Shown here: positions 1-8,079 of the stretch, one piece after another
Layout: each line of letters opens with the position of its first letter
How positions within the stretch are numbered: the first letter of the stretch is position 1
From: Nemertoderma westbladi
Taxonomy: Eukaryota; Xenacoelomorpha; Nemertodermatida; Nemertodermatidae
Assembly: GCA_032718475.1 (NCBI GenBank)
Contig: JAUCBJ010003232.1
Span: 1 to 36,997, forward strand
Direction: 5' to 3'
Length of the DNA: 36,997 nt
Notes under the pieces: generated by a model
Databases searched by the model: none
The model's input: only the letters and a program-made list of their open reading frames with translations
What the model was told of the DNA's origin: nothing
Position numbers and translations under genes: made by a program

Positions 1-872
1 TAAGCCTGCTAACCCGCTACTTTCAAATAACCGCCAAGCATCGAATATTCTAAAGTATTTCTAAACGCAATTTACTCTAAACTATTCTCTGCTATGCAGC
101 ATACAAACTCTTAATTTTATTCTAAGTGCTAAAGTAAATTTCGGTGTCTCCATTATACAGAGTTCCGTACTAATTACTACGTATTCCAGAATGCATACTA
201 CTAATTAATTACGCTATTTAGTTATACTAGCAACAGCCTAAATACTGTATTATTTGGCCTAACAGAATTAACAAGCATAAATTTAGAAATAGAAACAATC
301 AAGAGAATAGCGCCTATCTAAACATCACAATCAAGAATCAGGCACTTTCTAAACAACATAACATAAAGCAGCGTTAGCGGCATTTCTAGTGCTAGTGTAG
401 AACTAATGTAAGAAGCCAAGGCCACCCAAGCTAAACGCGGTTTCCCTAGCTACATCTATTTACCCTAGCACTACACTGAGACAAAATCTTGTTCGCCAGC
501 TCCAAAACAGCCATAATGACAACCGGTCCCCGGTCCTCCACTCTGGTTCGCCCGCCCACAACTACTGGCCCCCTCCAGCGTTGCCACACATTGGATCCTC
601 TGCCTCTCCTTCTGTCGCTTCCACAGTGAGCCCGCAACGCCTACCGGTACCCTTAACCCAACATGCTGAAGCACGCAATTACCGCATGGCGCAAGCATGA
701 CAAAAACTCTGACAGTCGAAAGAGAAATCGTTGATTAGGATTTACTACATTAATAAGAAATAAGAATATAAGAATAAGAAATAATTTAATTTAATAATAA
801 AGAAGAAGTAATCTTTTCTGTTAGCGTATTCAATTCCGCTAACCAGGCCCGCACAAAGTTGGCTTTAAGAAA
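1..872. other. AT-rich left flank, no gene seen
   Basis: No coding region can be supported here. A more GC-rich island at about 430-690 gives only short overlapping open frames on the minus strand, with no recognisable motif. The stretch at 735-810 is a low-complexity AAG/AAT-rich tract. This is the DNA left of the LTR element; no target-site duplication matching the right flank (TTTTC after 11568) was found. Confidence 0.5.
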
Positions 873-1391
873 TATTGGGAGCACGAGGTTGATCACCAAT
901 CAACCTCGTGTCACCCCAATAAACGGGGACAACAGGCCCCAGGGGAAGACACAAAGGGGGTCAGAGGTTACACCTCCGAGAGAGAGAATAACAGCAGTGA
1001 GGGGGGAAAACACTCCCAGAGAGGTGGGAGGCGAGAAGTGAGTTATTAGCCAATGGGGGGAAGGCATCCACTGAGTAAAGTAATGCGGCCAACCAGTGCA
1101 ATATATATTATCATTCGTTGTGCCAATTTATTCACTTCAGTAAGTCAGTTAGTTAGGGCAGTACCGGAACTCTAATCACCATCTCCGTCTACTGCCATAC
1201 GATATTCAGCCATTTTACCGGTACGGTATATCATCATCAACCGACTGTGCTATATTACCATTTATTATATTATACCCTTACATCTATATACACCGATCAA
1301 TCAACAACCCAGAACTCTTTTCACATACACACGGCGGGGACGCGTAGATTAGAAACCGGATAAACCGGGATCCTCGGTGGATCACGTCACA
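873..1391 (+). repeat. 5' LTR (core 1000-1391; outer start uncertain)
   Basis: The 392-bp core is repeated at 11177-11568. It contains a TATA-like AATATATATT near 1110 and ends in GTCACA at 1391. Upstream, 882-893 and 899-910 form a perfect 12-bp hairpin (arm CACGAGGTTGAT). The related LTR-like sequence at 23156 also begins with a hairpin, which is why the LTR is extended to about 873. This outer part has no counterpart at the 3' end, so an LTR start at the TG of 998 is also possible. Confidence 0.7.
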
Positions 1392-1448
1392 GTGATTAGA
1401 ACCCTTACTGCTGCCCTAAGTGATTAGAACCTGCTACTGCTGCCCTAA
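1392..1448 (+). repeat. Tandem duplication in the leader after the 5' LTR
   Basis: Two consecutive 28-29 bp copies starting GTGATTAGAACC and ending CTGCTGCCCTAA lie directly after the LTR, where the primer binding site is expected. A third, weaker start (GTAATAAGAAC) follows. No convincing match to a tRNA 3' end (a TGG start) is visible, so the primer is not identified. Confidence 0.6.
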
Positions 1449-1491
1449 GTAATAAGAACTCTAACTAAACTCTAACTGAAAGTCAGACAGC

Positions 1492-3525
1492 ATGAGTCGA
1501 GAAAGAGAGACGACACCAACGCGGACCCCGGACGATGATAAAGACCTAACGATCTACGAGGCCGCGACGCGACGGTACCGACCCACGACGCCGGATTCGT
1601 CGACCACAGGCAATCCGGCAATCCAAGAGGAGGGGGGCCGTCTACAACGAGGAAACGAGTCGAGAGAAGGGAGAGACGAGTCGAGAGAGGAGAGAGAAAA
1701 GTCAACACACAGCGGCGGTCGATGTGCCGATGTCGCCGGCCAGCCACTGGCCGAGGGCGACGGACGGCCCACCGGAACGGCGATGGTGGGGCCGCCGGTA
1801 TGACGCCGGACACGGAGGGATAAAGGAGACGTCAGCGACGAGGATGTCGGGGTCAGTGACCGGCTCCGACGAGCCTACGCCGCGACCCGAAAGCAACTGA
1901 GAGAAGCCAAAGGAGGGGCGAAGATAGACGAGGTGAAGTTAAAGAAGCGGCTAGGTGAGTCGAATAAACATTTTGATTACTTAATGTGCTTTGGGCAGGG
2001 AGAACTAGCCGACGAGAGAGCGAGAGGGGTTGCCAGCGAACTGTTTGAACTATGGGAATGTAGGGGTATGGAACCTAGCGTAGTGTACGGAGGGCCAGAT
2101 TTAGTCGATGCCCGGGGAGTAAAATTGGTGGGTTGGAGGAGACCGCAGGAGAGCGAATCCGAGGTTAACCCCGAGGATTCAGTCTCGTCGGTCGGAGAAA
2201 ATTCTGGGAGGCGGGGGAAAGTTAGTAGGACGGGAAGGCGGAGGGAGTCCGTCGTAACCGATAAGTCTGCTACATCCTCCGCAAAAGAAAGATGGGTGCG
2301 AGAAATAGATCTGGCGTGCCAACTCGATCTGGCAGCGCTAGACCAGAGAGAATTAGAGAGACAGCTAGAGGAAGGGAGTGCGTTGCTAGAGAAGGAGAAA
2401 GAACTGGTTAGAGAGAACAGAGAGAGGGCCGAGAAAGTCGCAAGAAGCTTTAAGGAGTATGAGGAAATGGAAATGAAGGAAAGGATGGAGCAGGAGAGTG
2501 AACGCAAAGAGCGTGAGGCGAGGGAGCAAAGTGAACGTAAGGAGCGCGAGGTGAGGGTGGAGAATGAGCGAAGGGAGCGCGAGGCGAGACAACTGAAGAG
2601 AGTTGCGCGAGAGGCCGAGTTAGTCGATCAGAGTACGCGGGAGGATTTAGAGAGAGAGATAATGGGGAAGCGTGTGTGGGATAATATGCACGCCCGGTTG
2701 AGGGGGCTTATGCAATATCAAGCCAAACACAAGCGCAGACTGGAACTAGCGCAGATGGGATTGTCAGAGAGCGAGACTGGCTCGAGTATTTACAAGGAGC
2801 CAAGGGCTGTGGAAACGTTTATTAATACCCCACTTACAGGGACCGCACGACAGACCCAGGACTGGTGTGACCGTACGGGGGGTAATAATAATACAGTAGA
2901 TAACGTTAATATTAATAGTACCATAGTGGATAACTCTAATCAAACTTTCATTGCAGGAAATAGTATTTTGCCCGACAGTAGTAATTCAAATCCGAATGAT
3001 TCTAATTTAAACGTAGGAAATAATTCAAATAATATAATTACACAAAATAATTCAAATAATTTAAATCTAAATTCGAATTTACAAAATAATTCAAATAATC
3101 TTATTTCGAACGAACAAAATAATGCCGTTTCTAATTTAGGCGTGCAAAATAATTTAATTGATTTGGAGGATTTAATTGATTTAACAGGTAATACTAGTAA
3201 TGGTGCTATTAATATAAACGCGGCGGGTGCAGACGGCCCGACAAACGAGGGCCTGGTAGGGTTGAGTCAACCCGATGAGGGCCTGGTAGGCCACGTAGTT
3301 AGTAGGCAGGAAGTGGCGGGGTTGAGTCAACCCGATGGGGGCCTGGTAGGCCACGTAGTTAGTAGGCAGGAAGTGGAGGGCCTGGTAGGCCACACAGTAG
3401 CAGAGAGAGAGGCGGGGGTGAATAGACCCAGCCGCAGTAGGGTTAGTGTGTCGACTAGAGAGGGGTGTGGAGGTGAAGTGAGAGATAGTGAAGTAATAGG
3501 TGGCAAGTGGGGGGGGGGGCTATAG
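1492..3525 (+). CDS. ORF1 first part: coiled-coil, Asn-rich, repeat-containing N-terminal Gag region
   Basis: The frame opens at ATG 1492, the first ATG after the LTR leader, and runs to TAG 3523-3525 with a single internal stop, TGA at 1801-1803. Frame 1 is open on both sides of that stop. After a charged N-terminus there is a long Glu/Arg-rich heptad-like region (about 2290-2720) with repeated SERKERE-type units, predicted coiled coil. An Asn/Ser/Asp-rich low-complexity tract follows (2880-3210), then a 60-bp in-frame tandem repeat (about 3250-3400; EGLVG and SRQEV units). It probably belongs to the Gag precursor, but no named domain was recognised. It ends at an 11-G tract (3509-3519) just before the TAG. 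The TGA could derive from CGA by a CpG transition, or be read through. Confidence 0.6.
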
Positions 3526-4454
3526 GAGCCCCACAATGAGAGATTAGCGGCGAGCAGGGGGGGGGGGGGGGGGCAAAGGGTGTCCCACAAGCGTCGGCGG
3601 ATAATGTGCAGGGCGAATTAGGTGAACCGCAGCACCCGGCGATGGAGAATAGTAGGGGGATTACGAGTATCCCCAGCGGCGTGCGATCGAGCAGAGAGAA
3701 GCAGGTTGACATCGCGAGAGGGCGAGCAACGAGACGTCGAGCCCAATCAGAAGAGGGAAGAAGAACAGTGGAGTTTAACCGGGAGGTCGACGAGAGATCT
3801 CATGACCGGGGATACTGCACTACAGAGAGAAGAAAGGAAGAGAGTAGAAGAAGTATCGTCGTGAACGACAGGAGAGCGAGGACGGACAGCGAGCCGTCGG
3901 TAGTAGAGATGGAGACGGAGAGTCAGCGGGGTCGAACTTCGGGAGATTGCCGTCGTCCCGGAGAAACGCGACCTGATGAGGCATATTACGCGTCGAGAGA
4001 AGGGTGCAGGATGTACCGGTACGAGGATGAGAGCAGTAGGGGGGGTCGACGAGAAACTTCCCGACGGGATATACCTACCGATCGAGAATATGGTAGCCGC
4101 AGGGAGGATTATTCGAGAAGGTTAAACTTTGATCCCGAGCGACACATACAGACTGCAGGACATACTGTAGGCCTTACTGCACATACCATAGGCCATGCTG
4201 GGAGAGATAATGTAGGCAATAGGATAGCGCGGACAACGGGATTAAACCCGGAAGTCTCGGAGTACATACCGGCAGGTAGGCCAGAAGTAGATAGGCCTAT
4301 ACCGGTACCAGCACAGCAGTATGACTACAGTATGCAAGGACATAACATATATCCAGGGGAGGGGAGAATTATTGCGGATAGGTGCATGGGCCCCAATATA
4401 TTAACATCAACCCCAGTACCAAACATACCGGTGGGGGGGGGGGGGACAGGGTGA
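3526..4454 (+). CDS. ORF1 middle part: Arg/Glu-rich linker bounded by G tracts
   Basis: This segment joins the upstream and downstream parts of ORF1. Immediately after TAG 3523 frame 1 stays open into a run of 17 G (3557-3573). Beyond the run, frame 1 stops at 3619, whereas frame 0 is open from 3573 to TGA 4452. A second run, 13 G at 4433-4445, precedes that TGA, and the downstream Gag-protease frame (frame 1) is already open from the end of this run. The protein is very rich in Arg, Glu and Ser, likely disordered and nucleic-acid binding, with repeated HTVGLTAHTIGHAG-type units near 4150-4200. No named domain was recognised. The frame switches could be length changes of unstable G runs, sequencing error, or programmed slippage. 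Confidence 0.5.
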
Positions 4455-7095
4455 CATCCCCCCATCACAATATCAACAATATACCCCAATAGGAATAACA
4501 ACATCGAACCCCTTGGACGAGAATAGATCGTGCGACACAGAAATATGGAGGGGGCCGCTACCCCCAATGATATATCCAAGTCAGAGGAAAGCGGCAGACA
4601 GGACGAATGGACCGCACCCAATGGGAGAACCTATACAGCATCCATCGAACCCATTGGAAGCGCAAGCGATGGGAATGGCCACGTTAATCGAAGCATTAAA
4701 GACCAGGATCGAGTTACAACCCGTGGAACCATTCAAATTCGATGGAAGTAGGCCGGAAGAATACCTACAGTTTCGGCGCATGTATAGTAATGAAATATTA
4801 ACAAAGAATTTGACGCAGGTGGAGTGCCTAAAGTATCTACAAGTGTATACAGGAGGCCCAGCATACGACATCGTGAGGCAATACCAGGGCATCGAGGGCG
4901 GCTTCACGATGGCATGGCGGGCGTTAGACAGGGAATACGGGCACCCGGCCAAGATCATCCGGCAGACCCTGAGAGGTATAACATCGGGTAGCCTACAGGA
5001 TAACCCCGTTAGCATAAAGACATTCGCTAACAAAGTCGAGAAAGCGCTAATCGTGCTAAAGACGCTGGACGCGCCACACGAACTCAACGTGTCTAACAAC
5101 ATCACTACGATAGCGCAGGCACTACCGATTTGGCTGCGCAATAAGTGGAGAAAAATCGCTTTCACCACTCGAGATAGGAAGGGTGCGGAACCGGGTTTAG
5201 AAGAGATGTCGAGCTTCTTAAACTATAAAGCTGAACTAATAACGGACCCAGTTTATAGCGAGGATAGCCTGGGAAAGGGACCAAAGACCGATTACCACAG
5301 GCCGAAACCAGAGCACAACGCGTCGAACGCATTGCCAAAGCTCAGACAGTCACTGCCGTACGCAGCAACGCAGGGGACTACCAGTCCACAAGTAGCCGGG
5401 GGTAAGACCACATCATGGAGCGGACAGGGGAAAAATAACAACGCAAATAAACATAACCCCAGCACGCCCAGTAGGCCGAACCCAAACAATAAGAATAGTA
5501 GGGACTTTGGTACAAATATAAGTGCGATATGCAACGCACTTTATAAGGATGGCTACAACCCAAAGAGCAAGTGCCAATTACATACAAATGCGCTTCATCA
5601 GACCATGAACTGCAGGTACTGGCAGGCGCTACCCAGGGAAGATCAGGTAGGATACGCGAGAAGGAATGAAATCTGTTCACGATGCGTGATGAGTGGACAT
5701 AGAGCTAACCAATGCAAAGAAACGCCAATTAAGTTCGGTCAAAGTAAAGGTCAGACGATGGCAACAAGCACTGTAGTGGCGAATAAAAGAGGAACGGTAC
5801 TATTAGGGGTAGTACCAGTGCGAGTAATTGGGGAAGGCAATCGATCAGTGACCACACTGATGCTGGTCGACAGTGGAGCAGCCTTCACATTAGTTGAGGA
5901 TTGGGTGGCCGAAGAGATTGGGATGGCGGTAACAACCATCTCCAGCAAAGATGAGGTCCTGGAGATGAGGACTGGACAGTGCGCAATAGCAGCGATAGCA
6001 ACGGGATGCGACTACGAGGCGACCATCGACCCAGTCCAGGTGATAGAGTCGACAAATATCAATTCCAGGCGACCAACCAACATCGAGGTCGAACAATACA
6101 AATTCCTGGACAATATCAACTTCTCAATCCCAGAGGTGGATGTTAGGAAGGTATCCATTATAGTAGGAATGGACTGCCCGACGGCCCACGAGAGAATGCA
6201 GACGGTCTTCGGCGAAGACAGGCAGCGTGACCCGGTGGCAATTTTAACACCATTCGGGTGGACGCTAACAGGCCCAATCAAAACCAATATACCATTCCAT
6301 GTGTCTGAGAGTTCAGGGTGCATGGTGCCAGGGACTGTTGAGGAGATAGAGGAGAAGCAAGAGACGGGCGATAGGGGGAGACAGCTAGAAGTGGAAGCAA
6401 CACCAAGAGAGTGGGCGGAGGAGAAAGGCCTGGATGAGGAAGACCTAGAGGCGATGGGGTGGAACGAGGATGTTCCTGACAAGTATCGGTATGGGGATGG
6501 AGAAGAGTGGATGGCGAGATGTCCGGAGGAGTGTCCGGAGGAGTGTCCGGAAGAGAAGCCGGTCCGGTTGAGAGGCATACCGAAGAGGGAGAGGTCGAGT
6601 AAGACGACAAGATGGAAAGGGAGAGGATGTGAGAGGATTAGACCGGGGGCAGAGAAGCCCATGAGTAAACATAATAAAGGAGTCAGGAAACTAGGAGGCG
6701 TGCTACATACGCACGCGGGACTGACAGAGTGCGAGTGGGCATTACATGGGCAAACATCATGTATACCGAAGGACGAACGGGGGTCGTCGAGGCCTTTAAT
6801 GCCAGCGCACATATTAAGGGGGAGGCCAGCAGAGGTGGCATCTAAGATTAAGGATGAAAACAGGGGCGGCATTATACCGCCGAACGACAAGTTGAAGGGT
6901 GGTACTTTGCCGCCAAAGGACAACCACGAGGAGATCAGAGACATAAAGAATAGGCAGCACTTTCCAAATTTAAAGACAGGAGAAAAGGGAAGGTCAATTC
7001 CAAGAGAGTTGGAATTGACGAGGAGAGCGGGGCAAAGATTCAGAGGTCCTACAGGGGGGCAGTGGGAGAATTGCCTATTAGAGGGAGCACCTTAG
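4444..7095 (+). CDS. ORF1 third part: BEL/Pao Gag domain, zinc knuckle and aspartic protease, with integrase-tail remnant
   Basis: Open in frame 1 from the 13-G tract to TAG 7093. No AUG is needed if it is translated by frameshift; the first ATGs come later, near 4567. From about 4726 it matches the Pao Gag-like pattern (EPFKFDGSRPEEYLQF, later AWRALDREYGHP), the DUF1759 type. A Cys-rich stretch at 5530-5720 ends in a canonical CX2CX4HX4C knuckle (5674-5715). The protease active site is VDSGA, with Asp at 5869-5871, followed near 6165-6285 by GMDCPTAHE and PFGWTLTGP, characteristic of Pao peptidases (DUF1758). Reverse transcriptase should follow but is absent. A charged linker with CPEE repeats (6517-6560) leads to RPLMPAHILRGRP (6790-6830) and a terminal LLEGAP, which resemble the integrase C-terminal tail of BEL/Pao Pol. 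I infer an internal deletion of reverse transcriptase, RNase H and most of integrase. Confidence 0.8.
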   Translation, partial: GQGDIPPSQYQQYTPIGITTSNPLDENRSCDTEIWRGPLPPMIYPSQRKAADRTNGPHPMGEPIQHPSNPLEAQAMGMATLIEALKTRIELQPVEPFKFDGSRPEEYLQFRRMYSNEILTKNLTQVECLKYLQVYTGGPAYDIVRQYQGIEGGFTMAWRALDREYGHPAKIIRQTLRGITSGSLQDNPVSIKTFANKVEKALIVLKTLDAPHELNVSNNITTIAQALPIWLRNKWRKIAFTTRDRKGAEPGLEEMSSFLNYKAELITDPVYSEDSLGKGPKTDYHRPKPEHNASNALPKLRQSLPYAATQGTTSPQVAGGKTTSWSGQGKNNNANKHNPSTPSRPNPNNKNSRDFGTNISAICNALYKDGYNPKSKCQLHTNALHQTMNCRYWQALPREDQVGYARRNEICSRCVMSGHRANQCKETPIKFGQSKGQTMATSTVVANKRGTVLLGVVPVRVIGEGNRSVTTLMLVDSGAAFTLVEDWVAEEIGMAVTTISSKDEVLEMRTGQCAIAAIATGCDYEATIDPVQVIESTNINSRRPTNIEVEQYKFLDNINFSIPEVDVRKVSIIVGMDCPTAHERMQTVFGEDRQRDPVAILTPFGWTLTGPIKTNIPFHVSESSGCMVPGTVEEIEEKQETGDRGRQLEVEATPREWAEEKGLDEEDLEAMGWNEDVPDKYRYGDGEEWMARCPEECPEECPEEKPVRLRGIPKRERSSKTTRWKGRGCERIRPGAEKPMSKHNKGVRKLGGVLHTHAGLTECEWALHGQTSCIPKDERGSSRPLMPAHILRGRPAEVASKIKDENRGGIIPPNDKLKGGTLPPKDNHEEIRDIKNRQHFPNLKTGEKGRSIPRELELTRRAGQRFRGPTGGQWENCLLEGAP

Positions 7096-7249
7096 ACGTG
7101 TAGAATTTAGTCGTCCAAGTTTTGGACTGAGGGGGGTGGGATTGAGGGCGAGACGCCCTTCCCACACATAAAATATAAAAAAATAATAAATAAATAAAGA
7201 GAGAGAGAGTAAGTAGGCAGATGGAAGTTAGTTAGTTAAGTAGTTAGAA
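7096..7249 (+). other. Spacer with internal polypurine-tract-like run
   Basis: Just after ORF1 the sequence ACTGAGGGGGGTGGGA (7126-7141) looks like a polypurine tract of the kind normally found immediately before a 3' LTR. An AAATAAAGA-rich stretch and GTTAG repeats follow. It may mark the ancestral end of the internal region before the ORF2 module was added. It is only a candidate. Confidence 0.35.
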
Positions 7250-7679
7250 GGTACGTAGCACCGTTAGTTAGTTAGTAAGAGTTAGTAGCTAGAAGGTACG
7301 TAGTACCTCTAGGCAGATAGTAAGAGTTAGTAAGAGGGTACATAGTACCATTAGTTAGTTAGCAAGAGTTAGTAGTTAGAAGGTACGTAGTACCGCTAGG
7401 TAGATAGTAAGAGGTTAGCAAGAGGGTACGTAGTACCATTAGTTAGTTGGAGAGAGTTAGAGGTCAGTAAGAGGGTACGTAGTACCGTTAGTTAGTTAGA
7501 GAGAGTTAGAGGTTAGTAAGAGGGTACGTAGTACCGGTTAGTAAGAGTCAGTGTAGTCAGAGATTAGTAAGAGGGTACATAGTACCGGTTAGTAAGAGTT
7601 AGTGGAGTTAGAGGTTAGAGGGTACATAGTACCGGCTAGTAGAAAATAGTTAGAAGTTAGTAAGAGGGTACATAGTACC
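7250..7679 (+). repeat. Array of ten spaced 13-bp palindromes (GGTACRTAGTACC)
   Basis: Ten copies of GGTAC-RTA-GTACC start at 7250, 7295, 7337, 7382, 7425, 7474, 7523, 7574, 7621 and 7667, with spacing of 42-51 bp. Only the first has a substitution in the palindrome arms (GCACC). The spacers are imperfect GTTAGTAAGAG-type repeats and vary more than the palindromes. Each unit is a two-fold symmetric site suited to a dimeric DNA-binding protein. Its place between ORF1 and ORF2, just before a TATA-like run, suggests a regulatory array, although plain minisatellite growth is the alternative. Confidence 0.75.
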
Positions 7680-7706
7680 TGTTAGCAAGAGTTAGTGGTA
7701 GAAGGG

Positions 7707-7722
7707 TATATATATATATATA
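7707..7722 (+). promoter_or_regulatory. TATA-like run upstream of ORF2
   Basis: A (TA)8 run lies 28 bp after the last palindrome of the array and about 360 bp before the ORF2 start codon. It could be a core promoter for ORF2. It could equally be an ordinary TA microsatellite. Confidence 0.3.
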
Positions 7723-8079
7723 ATGTAGATATTAGATAGTAGTAAGCAGTGAGAGGGGGGCATATGAGTACAGCTGGATAAATCGTGTAGGCCACGCGAC
7801 GCATACTGTTGTACTGCACAAGCCCACAGAGTAGGCCAGAATGTGGATTACGAAATAGAGTAATCCATCGGCGATAATAAGTAGGTAGTAGCACAGTAGT
7901 ACAATTAAATTAAAATAAAAATAGAATCAGAAAATTAGATAAATGATGGCAACATGGTCGAGAATTAAGTAAGGAATAGGCCATTGTCGAACCGTACAGA
8001 CCATCTTAACCTTATCACTCATCTGTACTGCTCCTTGGAAAGGCACCACCTTACAGGTGAGCAAGTGGGAGAGTTCGAA

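Noticed and set aside
446-698. Two minus-strand frames in the left flank
   Set aside because: Short, overlapping in different frames, with no motif and no splice context.
1392-1410. Primer binding site after the 5' LTR
   Set aside because: The bases after GTCACA do not start with TGG and I could not match them with confidence to a tRNA 3' end.
2386-2592. Open frames on the minus strand opposite ORF1 (also 1977-2507, 6012-6944)
   Set aside because: They are mirror images of the biased, GA-rich sense coding sequence and have no motif of their own.
7250-7679. CRISPR-like spaced palindromes
   Set aside because: The spacers are themselves related repeats and the genome is animal, so this is a spaced tandem repeat.
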